From Psychrosphaera sp. B3R10 (lineage in GTDB: Bacteria; Pseudomonadota; Gammaproteobacteria; Enterobacterales; Alteromonadaceae), in contig NZ_JAHKQH010000023.1 in assembly GCF_018861025.1 (NCBI RefSeq), positions 1 through 60,598 of the forward strand: DNA of 60,598 nt. The letters run 5' to 3'. The notes below the pieces were generated by a model that was not told where the DNA came from, did no database searches, and was given only the letters and a program-made list of their open reading frames with translations. The position numbers and the translations under genes are program-made. Of the stretch, positions 36,641 through 45,301 are shown piece after piece (positions within the stretch are counted from its first letter, which is position 1; each line of letters begins with the position of its first letter).

Positions 36641-37321
36641 ATGATTGTTATTTCACAATTGTTTAACCAACAAGAGGTTGCTGAACTCATTGCATCTTTG
36701 CCTTCGTCTTCATGGGAAGATGGATCAAAAACCGCAATGGGCATGGCGGCTGATGTGAAAAATAACAATCAGGCAGACTGTGATGATCCCAAAGTACAGG
36801 CACTCGCCAATCGTATTTTGGCTCAAATAGGTAACACGCCGGACATAGTATCGGCGGCGTTACCTCACCATATTTTCCCACCAGTGTTTAATCGATACAG
36901 TGAAAGTGAAGAATATGGTTACCATGTCGACGCAGCAGTTATGCGTTTACCCAATTCTCAAAATGTCATGCGAAGTGATGTATCCATGACCCTATTTTTG
37001 TCTGACCCGGAGTCATATCAAGGCGGTGAACTTGTATTGCGTTCAGACAGCGGAGAACAAGCTGTAAAGCTTCCGGCAGGATACGCAGTTGTCTATCCCT
37101 CTAGACACCTTCATAAAGTTAACGCCGTGACAAAAGGCACTCGTATAGCAGCGGTAACGTGGATGCAAAGTATGATTGCTGACCCTAGTCTACGCGATAC
37201 TCTGTATCAAATGGACAAGACCATTCAGGCATTGATTAATAGCGGTACAACACAGCGTAGCGAACTCGACAGCTTAAATAATGTTTACCACAATCTCATC
37301 AGGCAGTTTGCCATTATTTAA
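36641..37321 (+). CDS. PKHD-type Fe(II)/2-oxoglutarate dioxygenase (PiuC/YbiX)
   Basis: 226 residues, matching the family's usual length. The Fe(II) triad is visible as H95-x-D97 (YGYHVDAAV) and H158 (SRHLHKV), with the 2-oxoglutarate Arg at about 168 (TKGTRIA). YQGGELVL and the C-terminal DTLYQMD helix are family features. These proteins are co-regulated with iron-siderophore receptors; their substrate is not established. Downstream of the Fur-controlled receptor, so probably iron-repressed. Confidence 0.93.
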   Translation: MIVISQLFNQQEVAELIASLPSSSWEDGSKTAMGMAADVKNNNQADCDDPKVQALANRILAQIGNTPDIVSAALPHHIFPPVFNRYSESEEYGYHVDAAVMRLPNSQNVMRSDVSMTLFLSDPESYQGGELVLRSDSGEQAVKLPAGYAVVYPSRHLHKVNAVTKGTRIAAVTWMQSMIADPSLRDTLYQMDKTIQALINSGTTQRSELDSLNNVYHNLIRQFAII

Positions 37322-37439
37322 TACAAATCCCAGATCTAAAAGTTTGAGCTAAAAGCATGAAGTAAAAAATTTAGACTCATGATAAAGGCAGTGGCAAAGA
37401 AGATTGTCTGTGCCACCTGTCACTTTTCTTTCTGTATTG

Positions 37440-37601
37440 TTATTCGGCTAATACACAAATCTGGTCACCGTAATAGTTATCTTGGTAATTACACACTTGA
37501 GTTTGGTTGCTATTCATTGCGGTATCGTCTTGGATCTTCGCAACTAGGCTTAGACCGTCGCCAGTTAATATCGTTTTCATTTTGTTTATCAAAGAATGCA
37601 T
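37440..37601 (-). CDS. Short ORF (53 aa) with strong ribosome-binding site, function unknown
   Basis: Minus-strand ATG at 37601 preceded by AAGGAG seven bases upstream; stop TAA at 37440-37442. The product has a basic N-terminus (MHSLINKMKTILTG), an Asn/Gln/Asp-rich C-terminal half and two Cys at 37 and 49 in VCNYQDNYYGDQIC. A possible terminator (GTGGCA / TGCCAC, near 37390-37415) lies downstream. Size, strong start and a Cys-bearing C-terminal 'core' are compatible with a peptide precursor, but there is no recognised modification enzyme next to it other than the oppositely oriented dioxygenase. No family recognised. Confidence 0.5.
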   Translation of the reverse strand: MHSLINKMKTILTGDGLSLVAKIQDDTAMNSNQTQVCNYQDNYYGDQICVLAE

Positions 37602-37747
37602 AGTTGTCTCCTTAAGATTAAATGCGCATTTACAATACCAAATCCACCCAAGAGTAAAATTGGAATAAATAAAACATTACCTTCTAAAAAATAGAACGTC
37701 GCAAGCTTAATAATAATGACTTGCAGAACATCATCATCAATACCCAC
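37589..37747 (-). CDS. Possible hydrophobic small ORF overlapping the 53-aa ORF
   Basis: 52 codons if read from the GTG at 37747, ending 13 bases inside the downstream short ORF. It encodes one strong membrane segment (NVLFIPILLLGGFGIVNAHLI). There is no ATG in frame, only a weak ribosome-binding site, and an in-frame TGA lies shortly upstream, so it may be a remnant. The rest of 37322-37885 shows no gene. Confidence 0.25.
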   Translation of the reverse strand: MGIDDDVLQVIIIKLATFYFLEGNVLFIPILLLGGFGIVNAHLILRRQLCIL

Positions 37748-37885
37748 TAAGTCGTCTCATCCAATTTTCCTTTATCTTGTTTCAGCAATTTTATTAACGT
37801 AATTCCTACGCTTTCTCATTTGGTGCACATTCTTTACACATTCAATCGATATCTTCATGGTCACATCTACAATTGAGATCGCCAA

Positions 37886-40429
37886 ATGAAAACAAAGTTA
37901 TACGCCTTATTGGCATTGCAAATCGGAGCTGGAATTCTTTATGGATGCGGCGCAGGTATAGAAGAGTCAACAGATACATCAACCAACAGCCAACTCGTCA
38001 TTAATGAAATTGTCGCGGACGCCAGTGACGGCGGTAACGATTGGATTGAGTTGTATGTAAAAGAAGGCTCTGTCGATTTATCAAACTTTTCAATTACCGA
38101 CGATAAAGACGGTCGTGAACCTCAGTCTTTGCCTTCCGTGACTCTTAATGCTGGAGAGTTTATTGTTATTCATGCGATTGACGAAGCCGACGCGGCTACA
38201 ACGGATGGCTATTTTGTGACATTTAAGCTGGGTTCTGACGATGCAGTCGCACTTTATGAAAACAATGTGCAGGTCGATCTACTCGACTGGCAAGAAGGCG
38301 AAGCGAGTGAAGGTTATAGCTTTGGTTTGTTTGCTGACGGGACCGGCACAGCACAAACGCTATCGCCAACCCCAGGTGCAGCTAATATTGAATTAGGTGA
38401 GTCTGCATTAGCGCCTACAGATCTAATTTTAAACAACGACGCAGAATTAAGAATCAATGAAATTGTTGCTAAAGATAGTGACGGTGGTTTTGACTGGATT
38501 GAGCTTTATGTAACAGGAAGCGGCACGATTAACCTTGCCGATTATACTATCGCGGACGAAGATCGCATTTTGTCGTCGTTACCAGATGTCACTTTGAGCC
38601 AAGGTGAGTTTTACCGTATTTATGCTACAACTGACACGGTTGAAGATGCCACAACGGTCGCATTTAAATTGTCCTCGTCAGACGTTGTCAGTCTTTATCA
38701 AGGAGATGATTTAATTGATCAGCTTGAATGGAAAAAAGGCCAAGCGTTAATTGGTACAAGCTATGGTCGTTACCCAGATGGAAGTGACGCGACTCACATA
38801 TTAATACCAACCGCCGAAGCGGGTAATAGTTTGGCTTATCATACGGGGTTAATAATCACGGAAGTTGTGGCCAATGCAGCTAATGATGGCATGGATTGGT
38901 TTGAGCTTTATAACAATAGTGAAGACAGTATCTCCCTGTCTGACTACCAAGTTATCGATGAAAGTGATGATATCGACCCAATTGATTTACCCGATGTGGA
39001 ACTGTTGGCGGGGGAATATTTCGTTATTTATGCCACAGACACTGATCCTGGTGACTACTTTGTCCCCTTTGGTCTTGGTAACAATGATGAATTGAGCTTA
39101 TTAAAAGATGATGAAACTGTCGATTATTTAAGCTGGGATGCGAGTGACGTTCCTGAAGGTTACAGTTTTGGTTTGAATTTGGACGAAACCGGAAGTGGTT
39201 ATGGTTGGGAGCAAGATACATTAGAGCCAAGCCAGGGCGCTGACAATATCGCTGTAGTCGCCTTTAATTCAAGCGTTGTAAGGGATTTATACATCAATAT
39301 TACGACGGATAATTGGCAAAGTATTTTATCGGATCCAGAAGCCGAGGAATACCACGAAACGGCAATCACGTTCAATGGCGCGACGCTCGACAGTGTGGCT
39401 ATTCGTACCAAAGGTGGTTCCAGTTTACGCAGTGTTGCGCAGTCAACAAGTGACCGGTACAGCTTTAAAATTGATATAAATGAGTATGTCGATGGCCAAA
39501 AGTTTTTTGGCTTGAAAAAATTTACCCTGCAAAACTCATTTAATGACCCTTCTTATATGCGTGAAGTTTTTGCCTATGACCTGCTAAAGGAAATGGGCGT
39601 TGCGACACCACAGCATGCTTTTGTAAATGTTTATATTAACGATGAATTATTCGGTTTGTACCTAATGGTTGAAGCTATTGACGGTGAATTTTTAGAAAAC
39701 AATTTTAGCAATGCAAACGGTGATCTTTATAAGCCAGACGGTGTGGGTTCAGATCTGGTTTGGTTAAGTAGCAATATTGAAAGCTACAGTGATATCAATT
39801 TACAGACAAACGAAGACACCACAGATAACGGTGCATTTTTAAACTTTGTGGCTGAGCTAGATAGCGGTTCTACCGACCTCATAGATGTTGACGGTTTATT
39901 ACGTTACATGTCGGTGAGTGTTGCTTTATCTAACTTAGATAGTTACCACGGTGCATTGGCTCACAACTACTATATCTATGAACAAGATGATGTATTTAGC
40001 TTGTTGCCATGGGATTTTAATGAGTCGTTTGGGTCATTCAATATGGGGTGTCGTACTGATATTCGTGAGTTATACATTGACGAACCGACAGACGGACCCA
40101 TGTCGGAAAAACCACTTATTAACAATGTATTTTCGCAACAAGCTAACTTAGATGTATACCACGGCTATCTGTGGCAACTTATCGAAGGTCCGCTTGAACC
40201 AACAACATTTGCTAACCGTGTTGAAGAAATCGCTGACTTAATCCGACCTCATGTTGAAAACGATCCAACCGCGTTTTATAGCGCTTCGCAGTTTGAACAA
40301 AACTTAAATAGTACTGTTAGCCGATTTTATGGCCTTACAAGCTTTATCAACTACCGTGTCGCTAATATTCGTCAACAGCTTGAAGGTGATATTCCATCTT
40401 CAGGTACAGGTCGAGGCTTCTGCGGTTAG
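37886..40429 (+). CDS. CotH-family lipoprotein with three lamin-tail domains
   Basis: 847 residues. Lipoprotein signal (LYGC at about 18-21). Three lamin-tail domain repeats, each opening with the same phrase (INEIVADASDGGNDWIELY, INEIVAKDSDGGFDWIELY, ITEVVANAANDGMDWFELY), occupy about 34-450. A CotH domain follows (about 455-840) with the RTKGGSS, KFTLQNSFNDPSYMREVFAYDLL and LPWDFNESFG motifs. CotH of spore coats is an atypical protein kinase; the DFN-containing motif is present here. Followed by VTC-domain and DUF4956 genes, a recurrent bacterial cassette. Confidence 0.9.
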   Translation: MKTKLYALLALQIGAGILYGCGAGIEESTDTSTNSQLVINEIVADASDGGNDWIELYVKEGSVDLSNFSITDDKDGREPQSLPSVTLNAGEFIVIHAIDEADAATTDGYFVTFKLGSDDAVALYENNVQVDLLDWQEGEASEGYSFGLFADGTGTAQTLSPTPGAANIELGESALAPTDLILNNDAELRINEIVAKDSDGGFDWIELYVTGSGTINLADYTIADEDRILSSLPDVTLSQGEFYRIYATTDTVEDATTVAFKLSSSDVVSLYQGDDLIDQLEWKKGQALIGTSYGRYPDGSDATHILIPTAEAGNSLAYHTGLIITEVVANAANDGMDWFELYNNSEDSISLSDYQVIDESDDIDPIDLPDVELLAGEYFVIYATDTDPGDYFVPFGLGNNDELSLLKDDETVDYLSWDASDVPEGYSFGLNLDETGSGYGWEQDTLEPSQGADNIAVVAFNSSVVRDLYINITTDNWQSILSDPEAEEYHETAITFNGATLDSVAIRTKGGSSLRSVAQSTSDRYSFKIDINEYVDGQKFFGLKKFTLQNSFNDPSYMREVFAYDLLKEMGVATPQHAFVNVYINDELFGLYLMVEAIDGEFLENNFSNANGDLYKPDGVGSDLVWLSSNIESYSDINLQTNEDTTDNGAFLNFVAELDSGSTDLIDVDGLLRYMSVSVALSNLDSYHGALAHNYYIYEQDDVFSLLPWDFNESFGSFNMGCRTDIRELYIDEPTDGPMSEKPLINNVFSQQANLDVYHGYLWQLIEGPLEPTTFANRVEEIADLIRPHVENDPTAFYSASQFEQNLNSTVSRFYGLTSFINYRVANIRQQLEGDIPSSGTGRGFCG

Positions 40430-40463
40430 TAACAAAAAGAGTATTCAATTAGAAGTACTCGCC

Positions 40464-40496
40464 AAGTTAGTGGAACATTTTCCACTAACTTTATTT
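40464..40496 (+). terminator. Hairpin between the CotH and VTC genes
   Basis: AAGTTAGTGGAA (40464-40475) / TTCCACTAACTT (40480-40491), a perfect 12-bp stem with 4-base loop followed by TATTT. It can act as a terminator or attenuator inside the cassette. It sits directly against the first possible start of the VTC gene (40498). Confidence 0.65.
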
Positions 40497-40524
40497 AATG
40501 TTTAGCGACCAAAGCGAGTCAACA

Positions 40525-41355
40525 ATGATAGCAGTACAAACTGAACAAATAGACAACACCCCGGCAGCACCCAAATACTCTGACCCTCAAAGAAATTCTG
40601 GGCTGTCCAGGGCGTTAACGTTGTTTAAAAGCCACGGTCTGGCCGATCTGGATAAGGCTAATTTGATGGATCGAGTCGACAGTAAGTTTATGTTACCGAT
40701 TAGTATGTTACCAAAAATATTAGGCCAAATTCATCAGTCCTACAGCGTATTAGAAATTGCCGGAAAACGTGTTTCAACCTATCAAAATGAATATTTAGAT
40801 ACACCGGATATGCGATTGTACAAAGACCACCATAATGGCCGCTTAAATCGTTATAAAGTGAGGCATCGCCACTACGTTGATACGGACACGCACTTTATCG
40901 AGGTTAAGTTTAAAAACAACAAAAAACGAACGATAAAAACGAGGGAAAAACTGTTTCCAAAAGATCAAGGTTTTGACGCAGTGATGCCGTTTATTAAGTC
41001 CCAAACACGGGATAAATACAACGATTTGGAAATTATTCAACGCGGTGGTTACCAACGAATCGCACTGGCAAATGAGCAACAAGCAGAGCGTCTTACTCTT
41101 GATTTTAACCTTTGGTATTTATCAACCGATGGAACAAAACGAGTGGAACTTCCAGGCTTTTTTATTGCCGAATTAAAGCAACAAAAAATATCAAAACATT
41201 CGCCATTTTATCAACTCATGAGTAGCAATAATATTGCGCCAACCAGTTTTAGTAAATATTGCATTGGTTGCTCGTTATTAAAGGGATCAACGTTAAAAGC
41301 CAACCGCTTTAAACCAACATTGTCTCGTTTAGCGTGCCTCAATATGGGCGAATGA
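40525..41355 (+). CDS. VTC-domain protein (polyphosphate polymerase-like)
   Basis: 276 residues from 40525; an ATG at 40498 is also in frame but abuts the hairpin and has no ribosome-binding site. The VTC tunnel motifs are present: RVDSKFML, RYKVRHRHY, FIEVKFKN, RTIKTREKL and FIAELKQQ supply the basic and acidic residues that bind phosphate chains and metal in yeast Vtc4. Bacterial members adjacent to CotH and DUF4956 have not been assigned a firm role. Cytoplasmic, no TM. Confidence 0.85.
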   Translation: MIAVQTEQIDNTPAAPKYSDPQRNSGLSRALTLFKSHGLADLDKANLMDRVDSKFMLPISMLPKILGQIHQSYSVLEIAGKRVSTYQNEYLDTPDMRLYKDHHNGRLNRYKVRHRHYVDTDTHFIEVKFKNNKKRTIKTREKLFPKDQGFDAVMPFIKSQTRDKYNDLEIIQRGGYQRIALANEQQAERLTLDFNLWYLSTDGTKRVELPGFFIAELKQQKISKHSPFYQLMSSNNIAPTSFSKYCIGCSLLKGSTLKANRFKPTLSRLACLNMGE

Positions 41356-41401
41356 TTGCGCGTTAACCCACCGAATACTTCAAATTTATTAAGAGGTTGT
41401 T

Positions 41402-42028
41402 ATGACTGAAATCGATTTACAATTTATCCTACGTTTTTTTATTAATATGGTGTCTATTAGTGTGCTTTGTTATGGCTGCTATTTTCGAATAAACAAAAAT
41501 GCAACGGTTGCGGGTTCGTTTTTATTGTTTGGTTTAGGCATCTTTATCATAACGTATCTATTGCATGGCGTTGATATGTCGATGGAGTTTGCGTTTGGAC
41601 TGTTTGCTGTTTTCACTATGCTTAGGTATAGAACGGAAACGATCACCATAAAAGAGATGACTTACTTATTTTTGGTGACCGCGATTGCTTTATTAACGTC
41701 AGTGGGCAAAATGTCAGAAGTAGACTTGCTTATTCTTAACGGTGCAATATGTGCTTTTGCCTTTGTGGTGGATTCGAGTTTATTGCGTAATCGATTTGGA
41801 ATACAACATGTTGTTTATGAAAAGATTGACAATATTAAGCCAGAAAACAAAGCGATTTTATTTGCTGATCTCAAGCAAAGAACCGGCTTAAATGTGGTTT
41901 CGGTTGATATAGAATCTATCGATTTTATGCGTGATGTCGCGTTATTGAAGGTAAGTTACGTCGACCAACCTATGACGTTAACATTACCGGCAACTGATCA
42001 TAAAGTGGATAAAATTTTACAGTCGTAA
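41402..42028 (+). CDS. DUF4956 membrane protein
   Basis: 208 residues. Four hydrophobic segments (about 10-27, 38-55, 62-72 and 88-122) then a cytoplasmic alpha/beta domain (about 135-205). MLRYRTETITIKEMTYLF is the DUF4956 signature. Always reported near VTC and CotH genes; function unknown. AAGAGG ribosome-binding site; 46 bp after the VTC stop. Confidence 0.88.
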   Translation: MTEIDLQFILRFFINMVSISVLCYGCYFRINKNATVAGSFLLFGLGIFIITYLLHGVDMSMEFAFGLFAVFTMLRYRTETITIKEMTYLFLVTAIALLTSVGKMSEVDLLILNGAICAFAFVVDSSLLRNRFGIQHVVYEKIDNIKPENKAILFADLKQRTGLNVVSVDIESIDFMRDVALLKVSYVDQPMTLTLPATDHKVDKILQS

Positions 42029-42035
42029 TAACGAT

Positions 42036-42057
42036 ACGCGGCGGCAATACGCCGCGT
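42036..42057. terminator. Bidirectional GC-rich hairpin
   Basis: ACGCGGCG (42036-42043) / CGCCGCGT (42050-42057), between convergent genes ending at 42028 (rightward) and 42095 (leftward). T-tract weak on both sides. Confidence 0.7.
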
Positions 42058-42094
42058 GATGTTATTTAAAAAAGTAATTTTAAGCGCGAATAAG

Positions 42095-42385
42095 TTAAAG
42101 TCGTTGGCGTAATGGTTTGGCATGATTGGCTGTTGCTTTACTGTCACTATCATCGCCCGATGCTTTTATCAATTGAACGTCCTTTAATGAATCTTCAGCT
42201 TTGAGTCTTAAATGCGATTTTTTGTTCATTTCTTTTAACATGGGCGCGTATTTTTTAACCCAGCTGTACATCTTAAAATTTGATACTAAGTGTTTATCTG
42301 CGGCTGCAGAAATACTGTAGTCGTTATACACAACCATAGCTATGGCTTTAAGTTTAAATTCTAATGAGTGCGAGTTGTCGCGCAT
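42095..42385 (-). CDS. Small HTH protein resembling an IS3/transposase-8 N-terminus
   Basis: 96 residues. The first 50 (SLEFKLKAIAMVVYNDYSISAAADKHLVSNFKMYSWVKKY) have the helix-turn-helix of IS3 OrfA-type transposases and related homeodomain-like proteins; the rest is a basic, low-complexity tail. No OrfB or terminal repeats nearby. Its ATG overlaps the fructokinase stop by one base (TAATG), so it is coupled to the sugar operon. Either a domesticated DNA-binding protein or a fragment captured by chance. Confidence 0.65.
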   Translation of the reverse strand: MRDNSHSLEFKLKAIAMVVYNDYSISAAADKHLVSNFKMYSWVKKYAPMLKEMNKKSHLRLKAEDSLKDVQLIKASGDDSDSKATANHAKPLRQRL

Positions 42386-43347
42386 TATCCATTGCCTTCT
42401 TGTTCAAAATAACTCACCATCGCTTGGTCTGGTAAAGCGGGAAAAGCGCCTTGTTGCGTAACTGTGTGAGCACCACATTGAGCAGCAAACGAAACGCTTT
42501 TATTTAACTGTGGCGAATCGACGAAGTTCTCTAGCGTATTCAGTTTTACTTTTTGCTTACTCAATTGATACAGAAAACCACCAATAAAGGCGTCACCAGC
42601 GGCTGTTGTGTCAACCACATCTACTATTGGCGTTGGTACACCAAAAGTTCGGTTTTTAGTCATGCACACAATCGGTTTCGCGCCATCAGTTAATAGAATT
42701 AGTTGGCATTGTTGAGTCAATAAAGCCGCTAAAAAGTCATCGGCCTCGTCAGCGGGTACAAGTTCATGCAATTCTTCTAGGCTGACTTTGATTATGTTTG
42801 CCGACTTCATACTTTTGATTATCTTTGACTTATAGTCGCCATTTTCTGGCCACAAATTGATCCGCAAATTAACGTCCATAGAGACAATGCAGTTGTGCTC
42901 AACCGCATGTTGGATCCCGGTATAGGTACTTTGTTCTATTTGCGTTTCAGTTAAACTGTTTGAGCAATAATGAAAAATAGAACTCACCGCAAACATTTCG
43001 ATGTCAAAGTCATCTGGAGTGAATAGTAAGTCGGCTGAAGGTGGGCGATAAAACTCAAAGCTACGTTCTCCGCTAGCGTCTAATGTAACAAACGCTAACG
43101 CGGTTTTTGCCTTGAGCGTCCACGCCACATAATTAATTTCAACGCCATACTCGACAAACTTGTTAAACAAATAATTACCAAACGTGTCATTGCCTAACAT
43201 GCCACAAAATATTGCATTACCGCCTAACTTAGACACCGCGACGGCGGCATTTGCTGGCGCGCCGCCAGGATATTGGGTGAATTTTTCAGGTTCAGTGGAA
43301 AGCATATCGATGAGAGCTTCGCCAAAACAGATCACTTTATCCATCAT
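42385..43347 (-). CDS. Fructokinase (PfkB/ribokinase family)
   Basis: 320 residues. N-terminal FGEALIDML and GGAPANAAVAVSKLGG (substrate site), and the PfkB signature DTTAAGDAFIGGF with the catalytic Asp near 253. In this locus it phosphorylates the fructose released from sucrose by the GH32 and amylosucrase enzymes. AGGAG lies just upstream of the start; the amylosucrase-like gene is 10 bp upstream. Confidence 0.93.
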   Translation of the reverse strand: MMDKVICFGEALIDMLSTEPEKFTQYPGGAPANAAVAVSKLGGNAIFCGMLGNDTFGNYLFNKFVEYGVEINYVAWTLKAKTALAFVTLDASGERSFEFYRPPSADLLFTPDDFDIEMFAVSSIFHYCSNSLTETQIEQSTYTGIQHAVEHNCIVSMDVNLRINLWPENGDYKSKIIKSMKSANIIKVSLEELHELVPADEADDFLAALLTQQCQLILLTDGAKPIVCMTKNRTFGVPTPIVDVVDTTAAGDAFIGGFLYQLSKQKVKLNTLENFVDSPQLNKSVSFAAQCGAHTVTQQGAFPALPDQAMVSYFEQEGNG

Positions 43348-43357
43348 TATTCTCCTA

Positions 43358-45292
43358 TTAATTTAGGGCTGATTTTGTAAGCCACATGAACTGATAAGGT
43401 GCCAGTGTCATGGTGGGTTTATGCTGGTATGTTTGGCCCGTTAAGTTTTCAACAAGCTTTTCATTTGGATTAATGTCTATTTTTTCGAGACTAACCGATT
43501 GCGTAAACTCACTAAAATTACAAACAAACACAGCGTCATCATGGGCGTTTAATGTTCGTCTATAGGCAAATAGGTGGCTATGACCAAGTGATAGAATGTC
43601 GGTATGTCCTAAGCCAATAACAGGGCTATTTTTTCTTAGGGAAATAAGGTTTTTAATTGTGTTATTTACAATGTTCTGAGGTGCGCCGGGCTTTTGCGCA
43701 TCAGTTAGCATCTTGTTGGTTATTTTAGGTCGGTTAACCCATCGGCTATCATGCTGTTTTTTATCGTCATTTTCATATGAATAATCATTGAGAGCAGCAA
43801 GTTCGTCACCTTGGTATAACAAAGGAATTCCACCAATGGTCAAGATGATCCCGTGCAATAAACAAATACGAGCGATAGCGTGGTCGATGTGTAATTGCTC
43901 CTGCGTCGCCAATGCATCTTCGAGACCACATAAAGACGCGAGAGAACCACATACGCGACAATCACCATTTTCTGGGTTGTATTGGAAACCTCGACCAGTG
44001 GCAAAAGAACCGTCAAAGCTGCCAGTATAAAACTGGTTTAAGAATGCGCGATGATCATAGCCATTGATACCAAGTTCACCCGCGTCACCATCATCAAACG
44101 TCCAACCTATGTCGTCGTGACAACGGGCGTAATTAACCCAACTACATGAGTCGTCAATAGCAAATCTACGCTGTAAACTTAGTTCTAGTAGGTCAGTTTC
44201 GCGGGTTGCCAATGAATTCCACAATAGCGCCATAAGTAAAGGGTTGTAGGACGTTTGGCACTCGTCTTTGTCGATATATTTTGCCACTTCATCAGGATGC
44301 ACAATTGCTTCTGATTTAAACACAACACCTGGGCAAACGATTTGTGTACAAACATTAAAGGCTTGGATGAGCAAATGAGCTTTAGGTAAATTTTCGCACT
44401 GAGTGCCTTGTTCTTTCCAAACAAAGGCCAATGCGTCTAGACGCAAAACGTCACAGCCCAAATTCGCTAGGTATAACATTTCCTGGGTCATCGCCCTAAA
44501 TACAGATGGATTTTGGTAATTCAGATCCCATTGGAAATTATTAAATGTCGTCCACACCCATTGCTGCAACTCTTCAACGAAACTAAAGCAACCACGCCGA
44601 ACCGATGGAAATATTTCACGAAGTGTTTTGTCGTATTCGTCTGGCTCATTGCGGTCTGGAAACACAAAATAGTAGTCTTGGTAATTCTCATCACCTTGCT
44701 TAGCGTTTATCGCCCATTCATGTTCGTCAGATGTATGATTAAAGACAAAATCGAGCACCAAATTAATGTCGGCTTTTGCTAATGCATTTGATAACGCTTT
44801 TAAGTCTTTAGATGTGCCTAATTTAGGGTCAACTTGACGATAGTCTGAAACCGCATAGCCACCGTCACTATCGCCTTCAGGTGACTTATATAAAGGCATT
44901 AGATGTAAGTAAGTGATCCCTAACTCTTTATAGTAAGGGACTTTACTTATCAGATCTTTTAAGTCATCAGCTACTAAATCGACGTAAACGGCCATACCAA
45001 CCATTTTTTCATCTCGATACCAATCGGGCTGGTTTAACCTTTTTTTGTCAGATCGGTGCAACGCAACTGGACGTTTTTTAAAACTAGTGGCTAGTTCACA
45101 AACAAGTGCCTCTAAATGAAAATACAGGTCGTACTGATTATCATAAATGGATAAAAATAGATCAAACAACCTAGGAAAGTGTTGGTCTAAGCGTTGCTCA
45201 AATACGTCAGTCTTTGCGTTGGTTAATGCCTTAAAGTTACTCGATTGCTTAATTCGAGAAAGGCACTGTTGTGTTTGTCTAGATAAGTTCAT
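43358..45292 (-). CDS. Amylosucrase / sucrose hydrolase (GH13_4)
   Basis: 644 residues, no signal peptide. Colinear with Neisseria polysaccharea amylosucrase: by count the nucleophile D286 (DVLRLDA), acid/base E328 (FKSEAIVHP) and third acid D393 (CHDDIGW) fall at the same numbers as in that enzyme. SPEGDSDGGYAVSDYR, FNHTSDEHEWA and GDCRVCGS are family motifs. It transfers glucose from sucrose to an alpha-glucan or hydrolyses sucrose, releasing fructose; which dominates cannot be read here. Cytoplasmic, within a leftward transporter-enzyme-kinase operon. Confidence 0.93.
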   Translation of the reverse strand: MNLSRQTQQCLSRIKQSSNFKALTNAKTDVFEQRLDQHFPRLFDLFLSIYDNQYDLYFHLEALVCELATSFKKRPVALHRSDKKRLNQPDWYRDEKMVGMAVYVDLVADDLKDLISKVPYYKELGITYLHLMPLYKSPEGDSDGGYAVSDYRQVDPKLGTSKDLKALSNALAKADINLVLDFVFNHTSDEHEWAINAKQGDENYQDYYFVFPDRNEPDEYDKTLREIFPSVRRGCFSFVEELQQWVWTTFNNFQWDLNYQNPSVFRAMTQEMLYLANLGCDVLRLDALAFVWKEQGTQCENLPKAHLLIQAFNVCTQIVCPGVVFKSEAIVHPDEVAKYIDKDECQTSYNPLLMALLWNSLATRETDLLELSLQRRFAIDDSCSWVNYARCHDDIGWTFDDGDAGELGINGYDHRAFLNQFYTGSFDGSFATGRGFQYNPENGDCRVCGSLASLCGLEDALATQEQLHIDHAIARICLLHGIILTIGGIPLLYQGDELAALNDYSYENDDKKQHDSRWVNRPKITNKMLTDAQKPGAPQNIVNNTIKNLISLRKNSPVIGLGHTDILSLGHSHLFAYRRTLNAHDDAVFVCNFSEFTQSVSLEKIDINPNEKLVENLTGQTYQHKPTMTLAPYQFMWLTKSALN

Positions 45293-45301
45293 CAGGCTAC
45301 C

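Noticed and set aside
37379-37603. 74-codon forward ORF
   Set aside because: Antisense to the better supported 53-residue ORF and without ribosome-binding site.
42095-42385. Intact insertion sequence
   Set aside because: Only an OrfA-like HTH is present; no OrfB, catalytic DDE domain, terminal inverted repeats or target duplication seen.
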